Made by a program: the position numbers and the translations under genes. Below, piece by piece: positions 8,119-16,806 of a stretch of DNA of 64,000 nucleotides. The notes under the pieces were generated by a model. The model was not told where the DNA came from. It made no database searches and saw only the letters and a list, made by a program, of their open reading frames with translations. The stretch is from Streptomyces sp. HD (GTDB lineage Bacteria > Actinomycetota > Actinomycetes > Streptomycetales > Streptomycetaceae): positions 1 through 64,000 of the forward strand of contig NZ_JAQMYP010000017.1 in NCBI RefSeq assembly GCF_028369295.1, given 5' to 3'. The first letter of the stretch is position 1; each line of letters begins with the position of its first letter.

Positions 8119-8505
8119 ATGAGCGACACAGTTCCGGAGACGGACATCCCGGATGCGGGGATCCCCGAGGCGGAGATCCCCGGGGCGGGGATGCCGGAGG
8201 ACGGCGTCGAGGGGGAGGCCGCCGCGGAGGCCGGGCTCGCGATCGAGTCCGAGTACGACCCCGCCGCCCCCGCCCCGCTGAACGTTCCCCGCACGCCCAC
8301 CGGCGACGCCGACGTCGACGCCCAGCTGGAGCGGCTTGGTGATGCCGACCACCTCGCCACGGACGGGCACATCGAGGTGTACGAGGATGTACACCGGGGG
8401 CTGCGCGACGCGCTCACCGCGCTCGACGCCCGCCCGGGACCTCCGGCGCCCTCACCGTCGTATGACCAGAGGGCGCCTTCACCCTCGTATGGCACTAGGA
8501 GCTGA
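8119..8505 (+). CDS. Small acidic protein upstream of tlyA (Rv1693-like position)
   Basis: A 128-residue, strongly acidic protein. The first 40 residues carry a short repeat (IPDAGIPEAEIPGAGMPEDG), the middle is DVDAQLERLGDADHLATDGH, and the tail repeats PSPSYDQRAPSPSYGTR. No catalytic motif is visible. Its place between the HAD phosphatase block and tlyA is the position of M. tuberculosis Rv1693. It probably belongs to the same transcript as tlyA (7-nt gap). Function unknown. Confidence 0.8.
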   Translation: MSDTVPETDIPDAGIPEAEIPGAGMPEDGVEGEAAAEAGLAIESEYDPAAPAPLNVPRTPTGDADVDAQLERLGDADHLATDGHIEVYEDVHRGLRDALTALDARPGPPAPSPSYDQRAPSPSYGTRS

Positions 8506-8512
8506 ACCGAAC

Positions 8513-9328
8513 GTGGCAGGAGTCGCACGTCGCCGTCTGGACGCGGAGCTGGTCCGCCGGAAGCTCGCGCGCTCGCGTGAGCACGCCAGCCAGCTGATCG
8601 CGGCCGGGCGGGTCACCGTCGGCAAGACCGTCGCGACCAAGCCCGCCACGCAGGTGGAGACGGCGGCGGCGATCGTCGTCCGGGCCGACGACAGCGATCC
8701 CGAGTACGTCTCGCGGGGCGGGCACAAGCTCGCCGGCGCGCTGGCGGCGTTCGTGCCCCAGGGGCTCGCGGTGAAAGGGCGGCGGGCGCTGGACGCCGGC
8801 GCCTCCACCGGGGGATTCACCGATGTGCTGCTGCGGTCGGGGGCCGCGCATGTCGTCGCCGTCGACGTCGGATACGGACAACTCGCCTGGACTCTCCAAA
8901 GCGATGAACGCGTCACCGTCAAGGACCGTACGAACGTACGCGAGTTGACGCTCGAAGCGATCGATGGGGAGCCAGTGGATCTTGTCGTGGGGGATCTGTC
9001 CTTCATCCCGCTCGGCCTGGTGCTGCCCGCCCTGGCGCGGTGCGTGAAACCGGACGCCGACCTGGTGATGATGGTCAAGCCGCAGTTCGAGGTGGGGAAG
9101 GAACGGCTGGGCAGTGGGGGAGTCGTACGGAGTCCGCAGCTGCGGGCGGAGGCCGTGCGCGCAGTTGCCGAGAAGGCATGGGAACTCGGTCTCGGGGTGA
9201 ACGGGGTCACGGCGAGTCCGTTGCCCGGACCCTCGGGGAATGTCGAGTACTTTCTGTGGCTGCGTGCCGGGGCGCCCGCTCTGGACCCGGCCGACGTTGA
9301 CCGTGCAGTGGCGGAGGGGCCGCGTTGA
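8513..9328 (+). CDS. tlyA: TlyA family rRNA 2'-O-methyltransferase
   Basis: A 271-residue protein with an N-terminal S4 RNA-binding domain (RLDAELVRRKLARSREHASQ, residues about 5-60) and a FtsJ/RrmJ-like methyltransferase. VSRGGHKLAGAL leads into SAM motif I (ALDAGASTGGFTDVLL), and VVGDLSFIPL is the later active-site strand. TlyA 2'-O-methylates 16S C1409 and 23S C1920 in mycobacteria, giving capreomycin sensitivity. GTG 8513 is used because AGGAG lies 11 nt upstream and the S4 domain begins directly. The stop overlaps the nadK start by 1 nt. Confidence 0.93.
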   Translation: MAGVARRRLDAELVRRKLARSREHASQLIAAGRVTVGKTVATKPATQVETAAAIVVRADDSDPEYVSRGGHKLAGALAAFVPQGLAVKGRRALDAGASTGGFTDVLLRSGAAHVVAVDVGYGQLAWTLQSDERVTVKDRTNVRELTLEAIDGEPVDLVVGDLSFIPLGLVLPALARCVKPDADLVMMVKPQFEVGKERLGSGGVVRSPQLRAEAVRAVAEKAWELGLGVNGVTASPLPGPSGNVEYFLWLRAGAPALDPADVDRAVAEGPR

Positions 9329-10230
9329 TGCAGAACCGAGCTCGTACTGTTTTCCTGCTCGCCCACACCGGGCGGCCTGCGGCCATCCGCAGCGCCGAAC
9401 TCGTGGTGAAGGGGCTGCTGCGGTCGGGGATCGGCGTACGGGTGCTGGAGGCGGAGGCGGAGGATCTGCCGCTGCCCGACGAGGTGCAGCTCATCGGGGA
9501 GGCTACTCCGCAGTGCCTCGACGGGTGTGAGCTGCTCATTGTGCTCGGCGGTGACGGGACGCTGCTGCGCGGCGCCGAGTTCGCGCGGGCGTCCGGAGTG
9601 CCGATGCTGGGCGTGAACCTCGGCCGGGTCGGGTTCCTCGCGGAGGCCGAGCGGGACGATCTCGACAAGGTTGTCGACCGGGTCGTCACCAAGGCGTACG
9701 AGGTCGAGGAGCGGATGACCGTCGATGTCGTCGTGCATCAGAACGGCGATGTCGTGCACACCGACTGGGCGCTGAACGAGGCGGCCGTGCAGAAGGCCGG
9801 GGCCGAGAAGCTGCTTGAGGTCGTGCTGGAGATCGACGGGCGGCCGGTCACCGGGTTCGGGTGCGACGGGATCGTGCTGTCCACTCCGACGGGGTCCACG
9901 GCGTATGCGTTCTCCGCCGGTGGGCCGGTGGTGTGGCCCGAGGTCGAGGCGTTGTTGATGGTGCCGATCAGTGCGCACGCGTTGTTCGCGAAGCCGTTGG
10001 TGACGTCGCCGGATTCTGTGCTCGCCGTGGAGGTTCTGCCGCATATTCCGCCGGGTGTGTTGTGGTGTGACGGGCGGCGGACCGTCGAGTTGCCGCCGGG
10101 GGCACGGGTCGAGGTACGGCGGGGAGCTGTGCCGGTGCGGTTGGCTCGGCTGCATCATGCTTCGTTCACTGATCGATTGGTCGCCAAGTTCGCGTTGCCG
10201 GTATCTGGATGGCGGGGGGCGCCTCATTAG
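9328..10230 (+). CDS. nadK: NAD kinase
   Basis: A 300-residue NAD(+) kinase with the GGDGTLLRGAEFAR motif near residue 73, NLGRVGFLAEAE, and the nucleotide-binding DGIVLSTPTGSTAYAFSAGG. It makes NADP from NAD, using ATP or polyphosphate in actinobacteria. The ATG at 9328 overlaps the tlyA stop (tgATG), so it is coupled to tlyA. The order tlyA-nadK-recN is conserved across Actinobacteria. Full length, no anomalies seen. Confidence 0.95.
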   Translation: MQNRARTVFLLAHTGRPAAIRSAELVVKGLLRSGIGVRVLEAEAEDLPLPDEVQLIGEATPQCLDGCELLIVLGGDGTLLRGAEFARASGVPMLGVNLGRVGFLAEAERDDLDKVVDRVVTKAYEVEERMTVDVVVHQNGDVVHTDWALNEAAVQKAGAEKLLEVVLEIDGRPVTGFGCDGIVLSTPTGSTAYAFSAGGPVVWPEVEALLMVPISAHALFAKPLVTSPDSVLAVEVLPHIPPGVLWCDGRRTVELPPGARVEVRRGAVPVRLARLHHASFTDRLVAKFALPVSGWRGAPH

Positions 10231-10266
10231 CGGTTCGTAGGGGGTGGCGTGGGACTCATGGCGGCT

Positions 10267-10319
10267 GCGGGTCCGTCGTGGCCTGTCGCGCAGTTCCCCG
10301 CGCCCCTTGGGGCGTGACA
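10267..10319 (+). repeat. Interspersed Streptomyces element, copy 1
   Basis: This 53-bp segment contains gtcgcgcagttccccgcgcc flanked by tccgtcgtggcct on the left and a ccttggggcg tail. It is nearly identical, in inverse orientation, to 54198-54250. The core cgcgcagttccccgcgcccc is a motif I recall as frequent in intergenic Streptomyces DNA. It lies in the nadK-recN gap and could form a hairpin (ccccgcgccccttgggg region). Confidence 0.75.
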
Positions 10320-10417
10320 CTCGCCTGGGTGACAATGTGCTGCCAATACACATTCGTCACCTGGACCTTCACATGACTGAGGCCGGGGGGCCGTCGCACT
10401 CTCCGCCCCCGACCTCG

Positions 10418-10423
10418 TAAGGT
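10418..10423 (+). promoter_or_regulatory. Leaderless -10 element (TAAGGT) of recN
   Basis: TAAGGT ends 7 nt before GTG 10431. It overlaps the AAGG that could serve as a weak ribosome site, so both readings favour GTG 10431 over GTG 10425. Confidence 0.4.
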
Positions 10424-10430
10424 CGTGTCC

Positions 10431-12161
10431 GTGTTGGAGGAGATGCGGATACGGTCGCTCGGAGTCATCGACGATGCGGTCGTCGAGCTGTCGCCCGGGT
10501 TCACCGCCGTCACCGGTGAGACGGGTGCGGGCAAGACCATGGTGGTCACCAGCCTCGGGCTGTTGCTGGGTGGGCGTGCCGACCCGGCGCTCGTGCGGAT
10601 CGGGGCCGGCAAGGCAGTCGTGGAGGGGCGGATCACCGTGCCCGCTGACGCCTCGGCCGTGGTGCGTGCCGAGGAGGCCGGGGCCGAGCTCGACGACGGG
10701 GCGCTGCTGATCAGCCGTACCGTTTCCGCCGAGGGGCGGTCGCGGGCGCATGTGGGCGGGCGGAGTGTGCCCGTGGGGCTGCTCGCCGACCTCGCGGATG
10801 ATCTGGTGGCCGTGCACGGGCAGACGGATCAGCAGGGGCTGCTGAAGCTTTCCCGGCAGCGGCAGGCACTCGACCGGTACGCCGGGGACGCCGTCGCCGG
10901 GCCGCTGGCCAAGTACGGCGAGGCCTACCGGCGGCTGCGGGCCGTGTCGGTGGAGCTGGAGGAGATCGTCACGCGCGCGCGTGAACGGGCCCAGGAAGCC
11001 GACATGCTGCGGTACGGGCTCGACGAGATCGCGGGGGTCGAGCCGCGCGCCGGTGAGGACGTGGAGCTGGCCGAGGAGGCCGAGCGGCTCGGGCACGCGG
11101 AGGCGCTGTCGTCCGCCGCCACGGCCGCTCATGCGGCCCTCGCCGGTAACCCCGAGGATCCCGAGGGCATCGACGCCGCCACGCTCGTCGCGGGCGCTCA
11201 GCGGGCGCTGGAGGCCGTGCGGTCGCACGATCCGGCGCTGGCCGCGCTGGCCGACCGGATCGGGGAGATCGGGATCCTGCTGGGCGATGTCGCCGGGGAG
11301 TTGGCGGGGTACGCCGACGACCTGGACGCCGATCCGCTGCGGCTGTCGGCCGTGGAGGAGCGGCGGGCCGCGCTCGGCGCGCTGACGCGGAAGTACGGCG
11401 AGGACGTCGCCTCGGTGCTGGCCTGGGCCGAGCGCAGTGCCGCGCGGCTCACCGAACTGGACAGCGACGACGAGCGGATCGACGAGCTGACCGCCGAGCG
11501 GGACGCGCTGCGGACCGAGTTGGGCGGGCTGGCGCAGGCGCTCACCGATGCGCGGACGGAGGCCGCCGAGCGGTTCGCCGCCGCCGTGACCGCCGAGCTG
11601 GCCTCGCTGGCGATGCCGCACGCGCGTGTGTCCTTCGACATCCGGCAGACCGAGGACCCGGAGGGCGTCGAGGTCGGCGGGCGCACGGTCGCGTACGGGC
11701 CGGCCGGTGCCGACGAGGTCGAGCTGCTGCTCGCCCCGCATCCGGGGGCGCCGCCGCGGCCCATCGCCAAGGGGGCGTCCGGCGGTGAGCTCTCGCGCGT
11801 GATGCTCGCCGTGGAGGTCGTGTTCGCGGGGACGGATCCCGTGCCGACGTATCTCTTCGACGAGGTCGACGCCGGTGTCGGCGGCAAGGCGGCGGTCGAG
11901 ATCGGGCGGCGGCTGGCGCGGCTGGCGAAGACCGCGCAGGTCGTGGTCGTGACCCACCTTCCGCAGGTGGCCGCCTTCGCCGACCGGCAGTTGCTCGTCG
12001 AGAAGACCAACGACGGGTCGGTCACCCGGTCCGGGGTGAAGGTCCTGGAGGGCGAGGAACGGGTCCGGGAGCTGTCGCGGATGCTTGCCGGGCAGGAGGA
12101 CTCGGAGACTGCTCGGGCGCATGCGGAGGAGCTTCTGGCGACCGCTCGGGCGGACGTCTAG
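10431..12161 (+). CDS. recN: DNA repair protein RecN
   Basis: A 576-residue SMC-like ATPase for double-strand-break repair. Walker A GETGAGKTM lies near residue 28, a long charged coiled-coil region fills residues 150-380 (repeated AEEAERL, ELTAERDALRTELGG), and the C-terminal head has the signature KGASGGELSRVMLA, Walker B TYLFDEVDAGVGG and the switch VVVTHLPQVAAFADR. The start is one of three codons: GTG 10425, GTG 10431 (chosen) and ATG 10443. The last is too close to GGAGG. Usual family length. Confidence 0.93.
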   Translation: MLEEMRIRSLGVIDDAVVELSPGFTAVTGETGAGKTMVVTSLGLLLGGRADPALVRIGAGKAVVEGRITVPADASAVVRAEEAGAELDDGALLISRTVSAEGRSRAHVGGRSVPVGLLADLADDLVAVHGQTDQQGLLKLSRQRQALDRYAGDAVAGPLAKYGEAYRRLRAVSVELEEIVTRARERAQEADMLRYGLDEIAGVEPRAGEDVELAEEAERLGHAEALSSAATAAHAALAGNPEDPEGIDAATLVAGAQRALEAVRSHDPALAALADRIGEIGILLGDVAGELAGYADDLDADPLRLSAVEERRAALGALTRKYGEDVASVLAWAERSAARLTELDSDDERIDELTAERDALRTELGGLAQALTDARTEAAERFAAAVTAELASLAMPHARVSFDIRQTEDPEGVEVGGRTVAYGPAGADEVELLLAPHPGAPPRPIAKGASGGELSRVMLAVEVVFAGTDPVPTYLFDEVDAGVGGKAAVEIGRRLARLAKTAQVVVVTHLPQVAAFADRQLLVEKTNDGSVTRSGVKVLEGEERVRELSRMLAGQEDSETARAHAEELLATARADV

Positions 12162-12162
12162 C

Positions 12163-12302
12163 GGGGCGCTCCGCGAGGGTGGGCGGTCTGTCGGGCTGCT
12201 CTGCGAGGGCTGCGGTTGTCGGGCTGCTCTGCGAGGGCTGCGGTTGGTGGGCTGCTCTGCGAGGGCAGTGGTTGCCGGGCCGTTCCGCGAGGCGGTGCTG
12301 CC
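12163..12302 (+). repeat. 28-bp tandem array after recN
   Basis: Five units of about 28 bp follow the recN stop. Units at 12193, 12221 and 12249 begin gggctgctctgcgagggc and differ only in their last bases. The first (12163) and last (12277) are degenerate. 28 is not a multiple of three and no start codon or ribosome site suggests translation. Slippage-prone DNA or an RNA structure is possible. Confidence 0.85.
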
Positions 12303-12447
12303 GGGTTGGGGCGTGTGGTGATGCGTCGGCTGGGGCGCGGGATGTTGTGTCGGGACGGGGAGCGTCGCGGACCGGGCTGTCAGCGGTGGCGCGGCTGTCG
12401 GTCGCGGCCGGGCGGCGGCTGTGGCGGGGATTGTCAGTGCTGGCTCG

Positions 12448-12453
12448 TAGGGT
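12448..12453 (+). promoter_or_regulatory. Leaderless -10 element (TAGGGT)
   Basis: TAGGGT ends 6 nt before ATG 12460 and no ribosome site precedes that ATG, so a leaderless transcript is likely. Confidence 0.5.
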
Positions 12454-12459
12454 GGCCGC

Positions 12460-13227
12460 ATGATCGAACGAGCTCCGAGGACCACTGCCTTCGGCCTCTC
12501 CGCCGCCCTCACCCGCGCCACCGTCGCCGCGCTGCGCGCCAAGGCCCCCGGCGGGCGTGGCCGTTGGGAGCGGAAGAACTACGCGGGCCGGACCGTGGAG
12601 TTGTACGCCGGTGCCGCCTCCGCCCTGGCGACCGCGGTCGGGACGGGACGGGTGCGGCCGGCCGTCGGAGTCGCGGTGGCCGTCGCCGGGGCGTGCGGGG
12701 CGTACGACGATGTCGCCGGGGCCGGTGATCCTCGGCGTGGGTTCCGGGCGCATCTCTCCGCCCTCCGGGACGGCGAAGTCACCAGCGGTGCGGTCAAGTT
12801 GTTCGGGATATCCGCCGCCGGGCTCGTCGCGGGGGCGCTCCTCAAGGAGCGGCCGGTGGACAAGCTGCTCGCGGGCGTGGTGATCGCCGGGGCCGCGCAC
12901 TTCGTCAACCTCGTGGACGTGCGCCCGGGCAGGGCCGCCGGCGCGGTGCTCGCGCTCGGGGCGCCGGGGCTGCTCCGTGAGGGGCCCGGCGCCGGGATCG
13001 CGGCCACCGCCATGGGCGCCGCCGCGGCCGTGCTGCCCGACGACCACGGCGAGCGGGCGATGATCGGCGACGCCGGCGCCCATGCCCTGGGTGCGGCCCT
13101 GGGCGCCGCCGTCGTCGCCGGGAACGGCCGGGCGGGGCTGGTCGCGCACGCTGCCGCGCTTGTGGCCGCGGCGGTGTATGGCGACCAGGTGAGCGGGGTG
13201 GCGGCGCGGGGGCTGGGTGGGCGGTGA
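12460..13227 (+). CDS. Short MraY/WecA-like membrane protein (PNPT superfamily)
   Basis: A 255-residue, Ala/Gly-rich polytopic membrane protein. Three motifs line up with the polyprenyl-phosphate N-acetylhexosamine-1-phosphate transferase family: GAYDDVAG (the DDxx loop), HFVNLVDVRPGRA (NxxNxxDGxxG-like, with the glycines shifted) and MIGDAGAHALGAALG (GDxGSxxLG-like). At 255 residues it is about 100 shorter than MraY or WecA, lacking N-terminal membrane segments and the His-rich loop. It may be a minimal enzyme for a cell-envelope lipid or a non-catalytic relative. The neighbouring glycosyltransferase supports an envelope role. In mycobacteria this position is held by Rv1697/Rv1698. Confidence 0.75.
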   Translation: MIERAPRTTAFGLSAALTRATVAALRAKAPGGRGRWERKNYAGRTVELYAGAASALATAVGTGRVRPAVGVAVAVAGACGAYDDVAGAGDPRRGFRAHLSALRDGEVTSGAVKLFGISAAGLVAGALLKERPVDKLLAGVVIAGAAHFVNLVDVRPGRAAGAVLALGAPGLLREGPGAGIAATAMGAAAAVLPDDHGERAMIGDAGAHALGAALGAAVVAGNGRAGLVAHAAALVAAAVYGDQVSGVAARGLGGR

Positions 13228-13793
13228 GGTGATGTGGGGGACGGGCGGTCAGGCGTGAGTCGGCCAACGTGATCCCGACGGCCACCGCACACACCTCAGA
13301 GCCTGCCGGTCGCACCCCCCGACAGGGCCTGCCGGTCGCACCCCCCGACAGGGCCTGCCGGTCCCACCCCCCGACAGAGCCTGCCGGTCCCACCCCCCGA
13401 CAGAGCCTGCCGGTCATACCCCCGACGCCCTCCACCGTGCCCCTCCCGACGCCCACCGCGCCCCTGGCCACCGGCCCCTGAAGCGCCACGTCGGACCGGG
13501 GCATGTGTCCGCCGTCGATCCCAGCCCGGCGCATTGAATCGCGTTGTCCGGCGGGGCGTACGCCACGTGTGTGTGTTCGGGTGGAACGTGGGCTTCCTCA
13601 CCCATGCAGGTGACTCGGCTCGCCGTGTCGACCGGTCGCCGTCCACCCGGCGGTCCCGGAACACCCGTACGTGCTGGCATCCTTGGCGTAAACACGTCGC
13701 ATGCGTAGGGATCCTCGCGGTACACCCCCTCCGCCCGATCCTTCTGTACTTTCTTCGTGACCGCCCGACCCAAAACCCAGGAGCCCCGGCCAC
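13228..13793 (+). other. 566-bp intergenic region with a 26-bp tandem array
   Basis: The left half holds the tandem repeats described at 13301-13426. The right half (13482-13793) has no good ORF. It includes the A/T-poorer promoter zone of the downstream glycosyltransferase, whose AGGAG ribosome site is at 13779. The ORFs that cross the repeat on either strand are Pro/Gly-rich artefacts. Confidence 0.6.
13301..13426 (+). repeat. 26-bp tandem array
   Basis: Units start at 13301, 13327, 13353, 13379 and 13405 (the last partial). Each reads gcctgccggtcgcacccccc plus gacagg/a, with only one or two substitutions. The near identity indicates recent expansion. The 26-bp period shifts frame at each unit, so it is not protein-coding. 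Confidence 0.9.
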
Positions 13794-14930
13794 GTGACCC
13801 CCGTGAGCAGCCACTCACCGCACGGCCAGTCGTCGCTGCGCACCGTGCAGGTGCTGGGCGGCGGCAACGCCGGCAGTAGTGCGCATGTGCGATCGCTGGC
13901 CTCGGGGCTGGTCGCGCGAGGCGTGCGGGTCACCGTGTGCGCCCCCGTCGAGGCCGATCACCTCTATGACTTCACGGGCGCCGGTGCCGAACACGTGCAC
14001 GTGCCGCGCAGCAGCGACCCCGGCTCGGTGGCCGCCCTGCGGGCCGCGTGCGCGGACGCCGACCTGGTGCACGCGCACGGGCTGCACGCCTCCTTCCGTG
14101 CCGTGCTCGCGCTGAGCGGACGGCGTACTCCGCTCGTCGTCACCTGGCACGACCGGGCCCACGCCGAGGGCGCCCGCGCCCATCTCGTACGGCTGTTGGA
14201 GCGGCGGGTCGTCAAGGCCGCCTCCGTCGTGCTCGGGTCCACCTCGGCCCTGGTCGACCGGGCCCGCCGGACCGGCGCGCGGGACGCGCGTCTGGCCGCC
14301 GTCGCGCTGCCCGTGCCCCGCCGTGCCGTCACGCACGACGACCCCGACCGGCTGCGGCCCAAGGTCCGTGCCGAACTCGGCGCCACCGGGCGCCCGTTGC
14401 TGATCGCCGTCGGCTCACTGGAGCGCCATCGCGGATACGACGTACTGCTGGACGCCTCGTGCGCGTGGCGGCGGCTCGATCCGGTGCCGTTGGTCGTGAT
14501 CGCGGGGGAGGGGACGCTGCGGGCCGATCTGCAGCGCCGTATCGAGGACGAAGGGCTGCCGGTGCGGCTCATCGGGCGGCGTGACGACGTCACCGAACTG
14601 CTCGCCGCCGCCGACATCGCGCTTCTGTCCAGCAGTTGGGAGTCGCGGTCCGTGCTGGCCCAGGAGGCGCTGCACGCACGCGTGCCGCTCGTCGCCACCG
14701 ATGTCGGCGGCATGGCGGAACTCGTCGGCGACGCCGCCGAACTCGTCCCGTACGGCAACGCGAAGGCGCTCGCCGACGCCGTCGTACGGCTGCTCGGCGA
14801 TCCGGAACGGCAGGAGCTTCTCAAGGAGCGGGGCGTGCGGCAGGTGGCCACCTGGCCGACCGAGGACGAGACCGTCGCCCAGGTGCTGAGTGTCTACGAC
14901 GAGTTGACGCAGCCGCAGCCCATGATCTAG
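13794..14930 (+). CDS. GT-B glycosyltransferase (family 4-like)
   Basis: A 378-residue glycosyltransferase. The N-terminal acceptor domain begins VQVLGGGNAGSSAHVRSLASGL, and the C-terminal Glycos_transf_1 domain has LIAVGSLERHRGYDVLLDA, VVIAGEGTLRADLQRRI and the E-x7-E region SSSWESRSVLAQEALHARVP, followed by VATDVGGMAELVGD. GTG 13794 has AGGAG at 13779-13783; a second GTG at 13803 is possible. It probably works at the membrane on a polysaccharide or glycolipid with the MraY-like neighbour. Donor and acceptor cannot be told from the sequence. Confidence 0.85.
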   Translation: MTPVSSHSPHGQSSLRTVQVLGGGNAGSSAHVRSLASGLVARGVRVTVCAPVEADHLYDFTGAGAEHVHVPRSSDPGSVAALRAACADADLVHAHGLHASFRAVLALSGRRTPLVVTWHDRAHAEGARAHLVRLLERRVVKAASVVLGSTSALVDRARRTGARDARLAAVALPVPRRAVTHDDPDRLRPKVRAELGATGRPLLIAVGSLERHRGYDVLLDASCAWRRLDPVPLVVIAGEGTLRADLQRRIEDEGLPVRLIGRRDDVTELLAAADIALLSSSWESRSVLAQEALHARVPLVATDVGGMAELVGDAAELVPYGNAKALADAVVRLLGDPERQELLKERGVRQVATWPTEDETVAQVLSVYDELTQPQPMI

Positions 14931-14945
14931 GCCACCGGAGAGGTC

Positions 14946-16631
14946 CTAGGACACGTGCCGCCGCGCCCGTAGTGCCAGGCTCAACGCCAGCACCGTCTGC
15001 GGGTCGTCGAGGTCCGTGCCGAGCAACTCGCCGATGCGGGCGAGGCGGTTGTAGAGGGTCTGGCGGTTGAGGTGGAGCTCGCGGGCCGTCTCCGCCTTGC
15101 GGCCCGCATGCGCCAAGTACGTCTCCAGGGTGGGCAGCAGGGGCGGCCGGGAGCGGTGGTCGTGGTCGCGGAGCGGGCCGATCGCGCGGTCCACGAAGGC
15201 CGCAAGGTCGGGATGGTCGCGCAGGCGCCACAGCAGCAGGTCGATGTCCAGGCGCCGGGCGTCGTACCAGGGGCGGTCCGGCAGTCCCTGTGCCGCCGTT
15301 GCCGTCTCCGCCGCGTGCCGCAGGCTCGCCGAGGCCGCGGCCCAGCCGCCGGCCACCCCGACGACCACGACCGGTGGCGGCGTCCCCGGCCGCTGGATCC
15401 CGGCCCGCTCCACACCCGCCCGCAGCGCTGCCGCGACCCGGTCCGCGACCGCCGACCGCTCCGACTCCGAACGCAGGCCCAGCAGCAGGGGGACGCGCCC
15501 CTCGACGGGCCGTACGCCCAGCAGCACCGGAACTCCCACGGACGCCAGCTCCTCGGCGACCGCGCGCGCCAGCACCGCCCAGCCGCCGCCCGGCGACAAC
15601 ACGTCCCCGAGCCGCATCACGACCGGCAGCAGCGGGCTGTCACCCGGCTTGAAGCCCAGCACGCGCGCCTGCGCCGGGGCGTCCTCGGCGCAGACACGGC
15701 CCTCCGCGAGGTCGGTCAGGAAGTCGCCACGCCCGCGTGCCGCCAGCTCCTCCTCCTGCCGGGCCTGCATCAGCACCACGGCCAGGATGCCCGCGGCCCG
15801 CTCGGCGGCGATGCGATGCACGGGCGTGAGCGGGCTCCGCACGGGCAGCAGCACGAGCCGTGCCCGCACCGAACCCGCCCCGGCGCCGCCGCCCGGAACG
15901 TCCACCAGCACCGACCCGGCGGGCGGCGGCGCGTCCCTGTGCTGCCCCCGCAGCCCCTCCCACACCTGCAACGGATCCGCGCCCTCGGGGCCGGCCCCGG
16001 CGGCGTACAGCAGCCGGCCGTCCGTCGTCTCCAGGAAGACCGGGTTGTCGCTGAAGTCGGCCAGGATGCCCAGCACTTGGGGCACACCACCGCCGCCGAG
16101 CAGTGCTTCCGTGCACCGGCGGTGCACCTCCTCCGCCCGTTGCAGCAGCGCGTAGTGGCCGTTGACGATCTCCGTGTGGATCTCCTCGGTGACCGTCACG
16201 AAGGGCACCTCGCGATGCAGCTGGACCAGCGGCAGACCAGCCGTACGGGCCGTGTCGACCAGCGCGGCGGGCAGCCGCGTGAAACGCGGGCCGAGCTCGA
16301 CGACGAGGGCCGCGATGCCGCGCTCGGCCAGGGTGCGCACGAACGCACGCTGGTCGGCCGGGCGGGTGCCGAGGCCGTAGCCCGTGGTCAGCAGCAGTTC
16401 CCCGCCCTTGAGCAGGGAGGCGATGTGGGGCACCTCGCCCGCGTGCACCCAGCGCACGGACCGCCCCAGCCGGTCGGCCCCCGCGAGAATCTCGGGGAGC
16501 CCGCTGCGCAGCCCGGGCAGCTCCAGCGCCCGCCGCACGGTGATGCCGGCGCCGTGGGTGCCGAATCCGCCACCGGTACCGCCGTCCCTGCCGTCCTTGC
16601 CGCTGCCCGTACCGCCCGTACCGCTGTCCAT
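14946..16631 (-). CDS. PucR family transcriptional regulator
   Basis: A 561-residue regulator. The N-terminal PucR domain (residues about 30-150, with ITVRRALELPGLRSGLPEIL and GGELLLTTGYGLG) is followed by a GGDEF-like middle region. The C-terminal helix-turn-helix (LHLNRQTLYNRLARIGELLG) is typical of the PucR/CdaR group that controls purine, amine or amino-acid breakdown. ATG 16631 is preceded by TAGCGT at 7 nt. It diverges from an amino-acid permease whose promoter lies in the same 175-bp gap, so that permease is the likeliest target. Confidence 0.88.
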   Translation of the reverse strand: MDSGTGGTGSGKDGRDGGTGGGFGTHGAGITVRRALELPGLRSGLPEILAGADRLGRSVRWVHAGEVPHIASLLKGGELLLTTGYGLGTRPADQRAFVRTLAERGIAALVVELGPRFTRLPAALVDTARTAGLPLVQLHREVPFVTVTEEIHTEIVNGHYALLQRAEEVHRRCTEALLGGGGVPQVLGILADFSDNPVFLETTDGRLLYAAGAGPEGADPLQVWEGLRGQHRDAPPPAGSVLVDVPGGGAGAGSVRARLVLLPVRSPLTPVHRIAAERAAGILAVVLMQARQEEELAARGRGDFLTDLAEGRVCAEDAPAQARVLGFKPGDSPLLPVVMRLGDVLSPGGGWAVLARAVAEELASVGVPVLLGVRPVEGRVPLLLGLRSESERSAVADRVAAALRAGVERAGIQRPGTPPPVVVVGVAGGWAAASASLRHAAETATAAQGLPDRPWYDARRLDIDLLLWRLRDHPDLAAFVDRAIGPLRDHDHRSRPPLLPTLETYLAHAGRKAETARELHLNRQTLYNRLARIGELLGTDLDDPQTVLALSLALRARRHVS

Positions 16632-16638
16632 GAACCGG

Positions 16639-16644
16639 ACGCTA
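16639..16644 (-). promoter_or_regulatory. Leaderless -10 element (TAGCGT) of the pucR-type gene
   Basis: On the minus strand TAGCGT ends 7 nt before ATG 16631, with no ribosome site between. Confidence 0.5.
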
Positions 16645-16806
16645 CCCGCGCGCCCGCTTCCCCGACATAGCCAGGCGGTCACGGAGACGATCAACGGCGC
16701 CCTGCCTGTTGTGGCATACGTCACCCCGCCGCCACACTGGCGTATCCGAAGCCGGACGAGCTTTCACCTTCGGATTTCGTTGCGAAGGCACCTTGAGAGG
16801 GATGGA

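Noticed and set aside
10227..12542. 771-codon minus-strand frame over recN
   Set aside because: Antisense to an intact RecN with all motifs; no domain recognisable.
13301..13426. CRISPR array
   Set aside because: Units are directly adjacent with no variable spacers and no cas genes are present, so it is a simple tandem repeat.
13269..13481. 70-codon Pro/Thr-rich ORF across the 26-bp array
   Set aside because: The 26-bp period shifts frame between units and no ribosome site precedes it.
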